A DNA stretch of 64,000 nt from assembly GCA_013215055.1 (NCBI GenBank), contig JABSRQ010000012.1, positions 1-64,000 of the forward strand, read 5' to 3'. A program made the translations under genes and the position numbers. Below, piece by piece: positions 53,829-61,164 of this stretch. The notes beneath the pieces were generated by a model. That model made no database searches. It saw only the letters and a list, made by a program, of their open reading frames with translations, and was not told the origin of the DNA. The first letter of the stretch is position 1. Each line of letters opens with the position of its first letter. Source of the stretch: Pseudomonadales bacterium (lineage in GTDB: Bacteria; Pseudomonadota; Gammaproteobacteria; Pseudomonadales; DT-91).

Positions 53829-53984
53829 ATGTGTATTTATCCACAGCCTTTGGGCGAATGTAAAAGTTTAAAAAATAACATGAAGTATCACTGCCAAATC
53901 TATGGGCAGGGTATTAACGAAGCTATTCGAGATAACAGCCATGAAAAAAGAATTAGTCGAAGAGGTGATGCATTGCTTAGGTGA
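53829..53984 (+). CDS. 51-residue small gene in the RtcB-PrfH operon
   Basis: A short frame starting at 53829 with GAGGAGA 5 nt upstream: MCIYPQPLGECKSLKNNMKY..., ending SRRGDALLR. It is basic, with three cysteines. It overlaps the first 44 nt of the third operon gene (ATG 53941) in another frame, so that gene is probably translated by coupling. It could be a functional small protein or a coupling device. No family recognised. Its ribosome site is much better than that of the downstream gene, which is the main argument. Confidence 0.5.
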   Translation: MCIYPQPLGECKSLKNNMKYHCQIYGQGINEAIRDNSHEKRISRRGDALLR

Positions 53985-54906
53985 TGAAAGAAAGGTTTTT
54001 TATTTTTATAAAAACCGTTACTGCATCGATCACCTATTGCATGAAATGCATAGACAAAAAACAGCGGCATTAAATATTCAACAAATCAAACAATCAAAGC
54101 ATGAGCGTCTTTTACATAAGCCCATTCTGCAAGACATAAAAGCGCATGCAGGTGATGGTTTTATCCATAAAGAGCAGCTGCAATGTTGCGCAGCCAATAA
54201 AACCCTATTTCCATTTGTTTTGGGTTTAAGCAGCTGGGGAACAGGTAGGCGGGGGGGGGATCAAACCACGCGTAATCAAGCCAACCTTGTATTGCAGCTA
54301 AATTTCAGCAATCAGCATGATGCGGTTTATCAGAGCCTGGTTAAACCCAGAAAAGATGGTGATAACGAAGGCCCCTTTGAATATAGCGGCCATCCTATTG
54401 CTGGCGGAAAAAGAAATACTTTAGCCTGGGTCAGAATGGATATCGATTTTGATACTAATGAAGTCTTGATAGAAGAGGTGCAAATGGATTGGCTACGTTA
54501 TGTCGATAGAAGCTTGAGGCGTATAAAAATGCGTAGGCGCAGGCATGAAAAAGCCAAACCGTCAGATGCCTGGTTTGGTATTAACGGCAGCTATGAAAAT
54601 CTGGAAACCTATATCGATGATGTGGTGACGCCTTATAGAGCCATATGGGCAGAAGCTGCATTAACCGCTGCGATTGATTTTATTCGCTCAGAACTGGGTA
54701 TCAGCACGATTTATTATCATAGCCTGGATACCGGTAAAAAGATGAAGGCGGTACCGGGTTCGCCACCACGTTCGATTTATACCGATCTGCCTAAAAAGTT
54801 TGGCTTTGTTAAAACGAATGTGGCACCAGAAATGGTGATGAATGATAAGTTCGCCAGGCGCTGTTTGAAAAAAGTAAAAAATCCTCAGTGGCAGGTTTTA
54901 GCTTAA
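53941..54906 (+). CDS. uncharacterised third protein of the RtcB-PrfH operon
   Basis: 321 residues from the ATG at 53941 (in-frame ATG at 53902 adds 13 residues; neither has a strong ribosome site, and the former can be coupled to the small gene). Distinct segments: FEYSGHPIAGGKRNTLAWVR, VLIEEVQMDWLRYVDRSLRR, and PPRSIYTDLPKKFGFV near the end. The EEVQMDW block recalls the EIQSDW segment in large phage polyvalent proteins. Basic C-terminus suggests RNA or ribosome contact. No signal peptide or membrane segment. Function unknown; location suggests a part in ribosome repair or damage sensing. Confidence 0.75.
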   Translation: MKKELVEEVMHCLGDERKVFYFYKNRYCIDHLLHEMHRQKTAALNIQQIKQSKHERLLHKPILQDIKAHAGDGFIHKEQLQCCAANKTLFPFVLGLSSWGTGRRGGDQTTRNQANLVLQLNFSNQHDAVYQSLVKPRKDGDNEGPFEYSGHPIAGGKRNTLAWVRMDIDFDTNEVLIEEVQMDWLRYVDRSLRRIKMRRRRHEKAKPSDAWFGINGSYENLETYIDDVVTPYRAIWAEAALTAAIDFIRSELGISTIYYHSLDTGKKMKAVPGSPPRSIYTDLPKKFGFVKTNVAPEMVMNDKFARRCLKKVKNPQWQVLA

Positions 54907-54938
54907 AAACTAAAAGATGAAGGTTTTTTGAAATGATT

Positions 54939-54967
54939 TTGAACTTTTTCCAAAAAAGTTGTTCTTA
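54939..54967 (+). promoter_or_regulatory. promoter of sRNA copy 3 (ECF sigma-E-like)
   Basis: TTGAAC (54939-54944), a 17-nt spacer, TTCTTA (54962-54967). As GAACTT-N16-TCTTA this is the closest of all copies to the sigma-E/AlgU consensus. It starts 33 nt after the stop of the upstream operon. Confidence 0.68.
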
Positions 54968-54973
54968 TTACCT

Positions 54974-55057
54974 GATAGTGGCAAGAGTAGTAGATCCCCC
55001 CTAAGGTTTGTTGCTCTTTTTGTACCGATGATGTGCCCTAACATCATCGGTTTTTTT
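54974..55057 (+). ncRNA. putative small RNA, family copy 3 (two-hairpin form)
   Basis: The first hairpin is AGAGTAGTAGAT around a CCCCCTAAGG loop paired with TTTGTTGCTCT (several G-U pairs). The terminator stem is ACCGATGATGT with ACATCATCGGT and T7. The middle GTTGT-GGA-ACAAC hairpin seen in the other copies is missing, so this copy is shorter. It stands directly behind the RtcB-PrfH operon and probably also ends its transcript. Confidence 0.72.
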
Positions 55058-55398
55058 ATGCCTTATTTTTAAGAAAATCAAATGACTGGCGGTATCAGCT
55101 AACCGACTGTGGCGGTTTATTCAAAATATCCGCGGGGATGCCCAGCTCTTTATGCAGCTTCCAAATCATCTTAAATGTCGTGTATTAGCTATATACTCGA
55201 TGGTTAACGACTTTGAAGATGCCGCTAGTTTTAATGATAAATAGCTTTTTCCTGGTTAACAAAATTCAATCTCGGGCATCTAAATCTAAATAATAACTAT
55301 TCAGCTATTGTTATACTTCGCGATTAAGCTAAGTTATATTATAAATACATTATTTATGTGGTCAGAATTTAGCTAGCTTCAAAAAGGAGTTTTTGAAT
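55058..55398. other. intergenic, nothing recognised
   Basis: 341 bases between sRNA copy 3 and the next small gene, with AT-rich sequence near 55320-55350 that may hold the promoter of that gene. No RNA gene or repeat recognised. Confidence 0.45.
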
Positions 55399-55617
55399 AT
55401 GCCAGACAATGAAAAGGAATGCTGTTTTGTTGATCGTCGCCAGAATGATCAGCCATCCGTTAAAGTTGATAGGCGTCTGAATAAAGAGGGCAAAAATAAC
55501 TCATGGTACTTAGGGGTTGATTACAAACTTAAGCAATATGAAGCTCTTCATGGGCTGGATATATATGAAGAATTTGCAGAGCATGAGCGGTTGTTAAAGC
55601 GTCTCAATGCTGGTTGA
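55399..55617 (+). CDS. small hydrophilic protein of unknown function
   Basis: 72 residues from the ATG at 55399, which has AAGGAG at 8 nt; a TTG at 55393 would be too close to that site. Two DRR blocks (FVDRRQND, VKVDRRLN) are spaced 15 residues apart, followed by an aromatic/acidic C-terminal half (WYLGVDYKLKQYEAL). Cytoplasmic. No family recognised, but strong ribosome site and composition support a real gene. Confidence 0.65.
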   Translation: MPDNEKECCFVDRRQNDQPSVKVDRRLNKEGKNNSWYLGVDYKLKQYEALHGLDIYEEFAEHERLLKRLNAG

Positions 55618-55818
55618 TGATGCTTCCAGAATTGACAGAATGCGTTGATTATCAAACCTGACGGGGCGTTTATCATCGCCCGAAGAGCAAACGCTGGCTG
55701 GGAATCTGCATGGGCCGGGGTCAGATTTTGTATTTCACATGAGTGTCAATTGTAAGACCTGAACCCGGCCTTTTTCTGTGCGAATGTTTTTTCCGGTAAG
55801 ACTAAAGAGCCAACAACA

Positions 55819-57591
55819 CTACCGCGTATCTTTTTTCCCCGTGGAGATTAATTGCATAAGATTGCCTATTTTTTGCTTTTGAACTTGAAATGTACAAACC
55901 TTATTTCTGCCGTCGGCTTTTGCCGCATACAATGCATTGTCGGCATGATTTAATAATTGTTCTCGGCTATTACTCGATTTTGCCTCTTCAATGGCAACTC
56001 CCACACTGGTGGTTACCCAATCGATATGGTTAATGTGACTGCCTTTATGTGGGATGTGCATGTCACTGATTTTCTGGCGAATATTTTCAGCGATATTATT
56101 GGCATGGCTTTGCGTTGCATCAGAGAGGATGATGACAAATTCTTCCCCGCCGTAGCGGGCAATACAATCGCCAGGGCGATTAGCAATATGCATTTCTTTT
56201 AATAATGCACCAATTCTAGAGAGACACTCATCGCCTTTTTGATGGCCATACATATCGTTATAAGGTTTAAAAAAATCGATATCAAATAGAATGATGGCTA
56301 CTTGTTTTTGCTTACGTGAGCAGCGCTTCCATTCGTTTTCTAAGCAGTCATCAAAGTGACGGCGATTATTGAGGCCGGTTAAAGCATCGGTGATGGCCAG
56401 TGACTGTAGTTTTTCATTGGTACTGGCGAGTTCCAGTTGCGCATTTTCTAATTCCTGGGTTCTAGCTTTAACTCTGCTGTCTAAACTGTTGTAGGCCTCT
56501 TTTAAGCGTTTTTGCGTATTTTTTTGCACTCTATGAAAAATAATTCTGAGAATCAAACCTAATATGGCGGTCATAAAAACCATGAAAAGTAGTATGCGTC
56601 GGGTTTGGTAATAAGGTGCCAGTGCTTCTTCAACATCAATTTCAATGGCCAGGCCAAAGTGGTTGTTTTTATCCCAGGTCCAGGCACCAAAAACGTTGAC
56701 GCCTCGATAATCATAATAACCTTCGGTATTCACATCACTCTGTTCTTTAAGCGCACTTTCGGCCATCACCGTCAGTTGATCATGTTCTGTATTGGTTACA
56801 GGGTTTTTCACTCGAATATTCAGAATAGAACTTTGCCCAGTTTTTAGGCGCTGATCACGTCGCAATTCTTTCTCAAAGCGACTCGCTGTAATCATCATGC
56901 CATGGTGATTAAAGGCATAGGTTTCACCGGTATTGCCTAAGCGACCCAGCTGAGTAATACGTGTGAATTGTTTGTCCGGAGAAATTCTAAGTGCAAGCAC
57001 CGCAATCACCGTACCCTGTTTAGAGCGGATAGGGGTGGTGATAAACAAGGTGGGCGGATAAGCCAAAGAGGATTGTGATGTCAAAGGCACATCAGACTTT
57101 ATCGGCGGAATAAAAACACTGTGGCCTTGAAAGCTTCTGTTTAACAATGCACTTTCTTTTTCCTGAATAAGATTGATAACCGCAAGGTTTTCATCTCTTA
57201 GAGAGGCAATATTGATGCGATCAGTGGCAATAATAAAAAAGCCCAGATCACCATACTTAGCCAGTTCGGGTTTGATCAATGCCCTTAATTGCATCAGTGC
57301 GGTTTTGTCTGTATCCAGGGATGCGGCGCTGTGTTGTTTGATCAGTTGTTGCGTTAAAGTCACAATGTCCTGGCGACTGGCTAGCGAGCGAACATCCTGG
57401 CTGCGTTGATCAATCCAGATGGTTTGCGCATCTTGTACCGTGGTTAATATGGTTTGAAGCGTGGCGCGAATTTGATTTAAATTATTATTTTTCAGTTCAT
57501 TAAGGGCAAAGATACAGAGTAAAGACGTAATAAGAAAGAAGCTAAAAACAAGCGTATAGCTAATAAGCCTAAGGTATTTGGAGCCTTGCAT
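55819..57591 (-). CDS. diguanylate cyclase with periplasmic sensor (dCache-like)
   Basis: 590 residues. A first membrane helix (LISYTLVFSFFLITSLLCIF), a large periplasmic region with Cache-like features (YGDLGFFIIATDRINIASL, TFITTPIRSKQGTVIAVLALR, cited in part), a second helix near residues 332-352, a coiled linker and a C-terminal GGDEF domain. The active site is GGEEF, and the inhibitory RxxD site five residues before it is present (RPGD). It makes cyclic di-GMP from GTP in response to a periplasmic ligand. It stands alone. Confidence 0.92.
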   Translation of the reverse strand: MQGSKYLRLISYTLVFSFFLITSLLCIFALNELKNNNLNQIRATLQTILTTVQDAQTIWIDQRSQDVRSLASRQDIVTLTQQLIKQHSAASLDTDKTALMQLRALIKPELAKYGDLGFFIIATDRINIASLRDENLAVINLIQEKESALLNRSFQGHSVFIPPIKSDVPLTSQSSLAYPPTLFITTPIRSKQGTVIAVLALRISPDKQFTRITQLGRLGNTGETYAFNHHGMMITASRFEKELRRDQRLKTGQSSILNIRVKNPVTNTEHDQLTVMAESALKEQSDVNTEGYYDYRGVNVFGAWTWDKNNHFGLAIEIDVEEALAPYYQTRRILLFMVFMTAILGLILRIIFHRVQKNTQKRLKEAYNSLDSRVKARTQELENAQLELASTNEKLQSLAITDALTGLNNRRHFDDCLENEWKRCSRKQKQVAIILFDIDFFKPYNDMYGHQKGDECLSRIGALLKEMHIANRPGDCIARYGGEEFVIILSDATQSHANNIAENIRQKISDMHIPHKGSHINHIDWVTTSVGVAIEEAKSSNSREQLLNHADNALYAAKADGRNKVCTFQVQKQKIGNLMQLISTGKKDTR

Positions 57592-57864
57592 ATCAATAAA
57601 CTCTGTACCACTTCATCTTGCATTATAGTTCATAAATCTTTGTGAAGAGGTCAAAGCGCTTTCGGTTGCCGAAGATAATTGCGCTAGATCCTGTGATCTT
57701 CTCACCAAAAAAAATCGCTGATGCATCGTAAATAAACCCTTAAACTTGAGTTTTATGCAGAGCCAAAAAGTGTATTTTAATGTCGAGAGAGTGGGGCATA
57801 GTGGTGATGATCTTATCGTTGCCACAACTTCTACGTATTAATAAAGATGGGGCTGAATAGCGGC

Positions 57865-58698
57865 TTACAGCTCGGTGTCAGGAGCTATGCCTTGTTTTTC
57901 AAGCATTTCCTGTAACTGACGAACTTTTTGCTCACTGGCCTTCAGTTTTTCTTCAGACTCATTGGCTCTTTCTTCCGCTTCTATCACCGCGCGTTTGACT
58001 TCCTCAATCGAAGATTGCATAGATGTTTGTTCGCGCAGGGCATTCTGCCTGGATTGATAGCGGTGGTATTCACGTTCCTTGTCTGAAAATTTCTTTAAGG
58101 TAGTCATGGCCTGTCTCATGGCGGCTGTGTTCAGGCTGGCTGGCAGGGCATCCCAGTTTTTAGCCTCTTTAAAGAAGTATAACCAATGCTCCTCGGGCTT
58201 TAAAGTTTTACCTAGGTGCCATTTATTGAGTTCAAGAATATGAATAGCACAGTGATCCGATAGTGTGAGGCGGTTTTCCCGGTCTAAAAACTGGAACTGA
58301 TGATGATAAGAGGGAGAGTCATTAAACAGGTTATTAGCCAGTATCCAGATAGAAATAAGCGGTGTTAAGCTTTTAAAATCATCCCCTTGCTGCAGTTGTG
58401 CGGCGTAGATGTCGGCCCAGGTATAAAGTATGCGTTGTGGCAAATGTGTGGGAATCGCCAGCTGAATTTCAATTTGATATTGATGGCCTGCTGCATCTTG
58501 AGCCTTGATGCCGCCGATGGTGAGTTTATCGCTAATAAACTCTCTTTCGTTGTAGGGGTTAATGATCTCCACCTGCTCAATGTTTTCTTTGGGAGCCAAT
58601 ATGGCATTCAGAAAATCCAGCAGCGCCACGGTATTCTCGTTGCTACCCAAAATGGCTTTGAAAACACAATCGACCTGAGGATTGATTCTATGTTTCAT
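57865..58698 (-). CDS. Rpn-family / PD-(D/E)XK nuclease-transposase protein
   Basis: 277 residues. The N-terminal part is typical of the Rpn/PDDEXK_2 family: DCVFKAILGSNENTVALLDFLNAIL (given in part), then DKLTIGG...YQIEIQL, the nuclease core with Asp and E-x-Q, and LPQRILYTWADIYAAQL. The C-terminus is a long coiled-coil (ERANESEEKLKASEQKVRQL). E. coli RpnA-type proteins cut DNA and promote recombination. An IS1595 element lies 35 nt upstream of its start and may have changed its expression. Confidence 0.88.
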   Translation of the reverse strand: MKHRINPQVDCVFKAILGSNENTVALLDFLNAILAPKENIEQVEIINPYNEREFISDKLTIGGIKAQDAAGHQYQIEIQLAIPTHLPQRILYTWADIYAAQLQQGDDFKSLTPLISIWILANNLFNDSPSYHHQFQFLDRENRLTLSDHCAIHILELNKWHLGKTLKPEEHWLYFFKEAKNWDALPASLNTAAMRQAMTTLKKFSDKEREYHRYQSRQNALREQTSMQSSIEEVKRAVIEAEERANESEEKLKASEQKVRQLQEMLEKQGIAPDTEL

Positions 58699-58732
58699 GG
58701 CCGTACCCTCGCAATGGGTGCTGTTTATTTGA

Positions 58733-59756
58733 GGCGGTGTTGTAGCTTAGTGTTGGCATATTTATAGCGCTGCTTTTATCCAGTCCTTTTCCTGATGAGG
58801 TACGTGCTGCTCCATAAATCTAAACCAGCTCAAATAATTCTCTAAATAGCCCGTTCCAACGCCATGAAAACGGACAAGCCATGACTTCCATCGCATCATA
58901 TAATTGTTCAGCGTTTGAATATGATAAATCCCATCAATCACTCGTTTTTTATCCATTGCAATTAGGCGCTTGTGGTCGACGCCTAAATCTTTCGCTATTC
59001 CTTTGTAGGATAAATTTCCATCAGTACAAAGCACAGAACCCGGTGCAATAATCGGCTTGAGAACTGCCTTAAGTTCAGATTGCGTGTCTCGTTCAAGAAC
59101 CTTATGTGATATATCTCCAGCTCGGTCTAATGCCATCAAAACTGGGACTTTATCCGTATTCCCACCACCTCTCTTTCTCGGCTTCCTGCTGGTAACTTTC
59201 CTACCTTTGAATGACTCAGGAATAAAAGTTTCATCGGCTTCAATGATGCCAATCAATCGCTCACATTCTGGACTGTTAGGTTTTTTAAGGAATACATGCC
59301 GCCAACGAAATGATGTTCGAAGATTGATATCTAACTCTTTAGCAGCAGCTCTGAGAGAAACTCCATTCCACATAAGCTCTGTATATTTTGCCCATTTTTC
59401 AGGATGCCTCATACGATACAAAGGCGTACCAGACAGAGCGTTAAAGGTTTTGCTGCACGACTTGCAACGAAAACGCTGAATGCCCTGCTTAGTCATCCCC
59501 CAACGATTCAATTTTCTAGAATCGCAGTGTGGACAGACAGAAATGGCTTCTTCTCTATCAGAGATTGCTTGGCCAACTATGTTGCTGGAAATCTGGGTAT
59601 CAGTGGAGTGCCTGAGTTGCTTGAGCTGAGAGTAATTTAGGGAGCCAATTTTATGCAGGAAGGATTGGAATTGCTTGTTATTCATAGCATTTCCTCATGT
59701 AAATGAGCCGTTGGAATTATAAGTATAGTTGACCAACACTCACCTACAACACAGCC
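58733..59756 (-). mobile_element. IS1595-family insertion sequence, intact, with 8-bp TSD
   Basis: A 1024-bp element. Ends are imperfect inverted repeats (left GGCGGTGTTGTAGCTTAGTG..., right, reverse-complemented, GGCTGTGTTGTAGGTGAGTG...). The 8-bp target TTATTTGA is duplicated exactly at 58725-58732 and 59757-59764. One intact transposase gene is inside. The TSD length fits the family, and the perfect duplication suggests recent insertion. Confidence 0.92.
58762..59685 (-). CDS. IS1595-family transposase
   Basis: 307 residues. An N-terminal zinc ribbon (CPHCDSRKLNRWG, FRCKSCSKTF), an HTH-like part (LRAAAKELDINLRTSFRWRH), and an ISXO2-like DDE domain: IGIIEADETFIPESF (first Asp), LCTDGNLSYKG (second Asp) and the later catalytic region around NNYMMRWKSWLVRFHGVGT. 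It is full length and apparently functional, as are the element ends. Confidence 0.93.
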   Translation of the reverse strand: MNNKQFQSFLHKIGSLNYSQLKQLRHSTDTQISSNIVGQAISDREEAISVCPHCDSRKLNRWGMTKQGIQRFRCKSCSKTFNALSGTPLYRMRHPEKWAKYTELMWNGVSLRAAAKELDINLRTSFRWRHVFLKKPNSPECERLIGIIEADETFIPESFKGRKVTSRKPRKRGGGNTDKVPVLMALDRAGDISHKVLERDTQSELKAVLKPIIAPGSVLCTDGNLSYKGIAKDLGVDHKRLIAMDKKRVIDGIYHIQTLNNYMMRWKSWLVRFHGVGTGYLENYLSWFRFMEQHVPHQEKDWIKAAL

Positions 59757-59967
59757 TTATTTGAACAGTGTCTATATTTACAGTAGTTCTCTTGCGATAA
59801 AACGTCCATGGTTTTTTATCGGATTAATCGATTTAATCATTCAGAGTTGGCACACAAAAGATGAAGGGTTTGTTAACAAAAGATATTTATTTGAAATGAA
59901 TTTGAACCAAACAGAAAGGCCACGTTCTTATTACCTGATAGTGGCTGGAGCAGAAAATCCCCCCTAA
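59757..59967 (+). pseudogene. remnant of the small gene family found before sRNA copies
   Basis: SLAIKRPWFFIGLIDLIIQS and WHTKDEGFVNKR parallel the disrupted small gene at 44072 (SLAVKRACIFTGFMDLIAQS, WRKQNEGFVNKK). Before the IS1595 insertion the frame would have joined an ATG at 58714 without a ribosome site, and its N-terminus does not match. The stop present in the first copy is lost and the frame runs on into the sRNA. It is therefore a decayed copy that the IS has cut off. Confidence 0.6.
59902..59930 (+). promoter_or_regulatory. promoter of sRNA copy 4 (ECF sigma-E-like)
   Basis: TTGAAC (59902-59907), a 17-nt spacer, TTCTTA (59925-59930). The upstream TTTGAAATGAA is shared with copies 1 and 3. 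Confidence 0.66.
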
Positions 59968-60040
59968 GGTTTTCTGTTCCAAGAGTTGTGGAACAACTCA
60001 TTTTGAACCGGTGATGTCCCCTACATCACCGGCTTTTTTT
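59937..60040 (+). ncRNA. putative small RNA, family copy 4
   Basis: The first hairpin is GGAGCAGAAAA with TTTTCTGTTCC (one G-U pair) around TCCCCCCTAAGG. Then comes GTTGT-GGA-ACAAC, then the terminator stem CCGGTGATGT with ACATCACCGG and T7. The three-hairpin order is the same as in copies 1 and 2. It lies between the small-gene remnant and the convergent gene at 60065. Confidence 0.78.
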
Positions 60041-60064
60041 ATGCCTTTCTATTTTACCTCATGT

Positions 60065-60436
60065 CTACGCCATAGCGGCAATCACATGCTGCAAAGCTTT
60101 AATTGGCTTGGCACATTTGTGAACCAAAATGTCATCATGAATTTTTAATACCACGCTTTTTAATAAATCGGTTGTTGAAGCAATATTGTTACTGGCCTTG
60201 AGTTGATCAGCTTCATCACTAATATGGCGGCCTTTAAGTGATAAACGTTTATTGGCTTTACCCTGGGCTAAATCGCTGTGTAAAAAATCGATTAAATTGT
60301 TTGAAGCAATTTCATTGGTAGAAAGCCCATGAATATAAAACTTAATTAAGCTGGGGGAGAAATCGGCAGATGCGTCTAATTCATAACTGGCCAAATTTAA
60401 ATTATCCACAAAGTAGGAGGGCGCTCTACCCTCCAC
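60065..60436 (-). CDS. hypothetical protein, possibly truncated
   Basis: 123 residues if started at GTG 60436. The sequence is mostly helical (DEADQLKASNNIASTTDLLK) with no family I recognise. It is in the same frame as the upstream toxin gene, and only 16 sense codons separate the GTG from the toxin stop, with no ATG between. It may be a gene that lost its start, or the second half of a fusion. Confidence 0.45.
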   Translation of the reverse strand: MEGRAPSYFVDNLNLASYELDASADFSPSLIKFYIHGLSTNEIASNNLIDFLHSDLAQGKANKRLSLKGRHISDEADQLKASNNIASTTDLLKSVVLKIHDDILVHKCAKPIKALQHVIAAMA

Positions 60437-60484
60437 AGCTTTACGTTGCTTCAGCGTATTCCGTTCAATACGCCGTTCAATGCC

Positions 60485-60772
60485 TTAGTTCGCTCTTTTT
60501 AATGCGCTCTTGTAAACAGTTCCACCTTCTCGTTTGCCTACAGCAATAACCGTTATCGTAATAACCTGATCATTCACATCATAAACTAAACGATAACCCG
60601 CTTGCCTTAACTTAATCTTGTAGAGATTTGTGGCTCCTGAAAGCTTGCTTCCAGGTATATGTGGATTGGCTAAAACATCAATCAGCTTTTTCTTAAATTG
60701 AGTTTGTACGGTAGCACCTAGCTTATTCCATTCCTTCAGTGCTGTTTTTTTAAACTCAAGCTCATAAGGCAT
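60485..60772 (-). CDS. RelE/ParE-family toxin
   Basis: 95 residues from the ATG at 60772 (MPYELEFKKTALKEWNKLG, the usual RelE opening); a further upstream in-frame ATG at 60817 would lie inside the antitoxin gene. The segments LYKIKLRQAGYRLVYDV and ITVIAVGKREGGTVY match the RelE fold and carry basic residues typical of ribosome-dependent mRNA cleavage. It overlaps the antitoxin gene by 11 nt. Confidence 0.9.
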   Translation of the reverse strand: MPYELEFKKTALKEWNKLGATVQTQFKKKLIDVLANPHIPGSKLSGATNLYKIKLRQAGYRLVYDVNDQVITITVIAVGKREGGTVYKSALKRAN

Positions 60773-61010
60773 TGATGTCAACCTTGACACTTTCTTCGCC
60801 TTTACGCTCTTCAGCAAGGGCCATCAACTCAAGGTCTTCCATCCTATCCATCAACAACTCGTAGGTAGCAGCTGGAATGCAATAAAAGGCGGGTTCATTC
60901 CTATTTAATACCGCTATAGGTTCGCCATCTGCACTTAAAGCGACTTTCATAGGGTTGGCTTTCAATTCGCTTATGCTTGCCGCTGCTTCAGTTAGTATTC
61001 GGGTTGTCAT
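60762..61010 (-). CDS. Phd/YefM-family antitoxin
   Basis: 82 residues. The N-terminal DNA-binding part (TEAAASISELKANPMKVAL) and EPIAVLNRNEPAFYCIPAATYELLMD (given in part) are typical of Phd/YefM/StbD antitoxins. The acidic C-terminus (EERKGEESVKVDIN) would wrap the toxin. It is upstream of and overlapping the RelE gene, the standard order; autoregulation is expected. Confidence 0.9.
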   Translation of the reverse strand: MTTRILTEAAASISELKANPMKVALSADGEPIAVLNRNEPAFYCIPAATYELLMDRMEDLELMALAEERKGEESVKVDINAL

Positions 61011-61164
61011 ACTATTACCAGTACTTTTAATTGGTCTCTAATCAGGTCTTATTATAGGGCGTTAAATTGGACGATGGCAAGCAGCGCCGGCGCAATTTTG
61101 TCACTTTTTAAAAAGCGTCTTATTTTGATGCAGTGGTATATCGATAAGCCTGTCTATCACCCTA

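Noticed and set aside
57613-57825. 70-codon minus-strand frame between the cyclase and Rpn genes
   Set aside because: No ribosome site, no recognisable composition, and the 273-base gap is more simply the upstream region of the cyclase gene.
25853-60040. sRNA copies as integron attC sites or CRISPR-like repeats
   Set aside because: They lack the attC core motifs and R/L boxes, are too few and too far apart for CRISPR, and each ends in an intrinsic terminator with T7.
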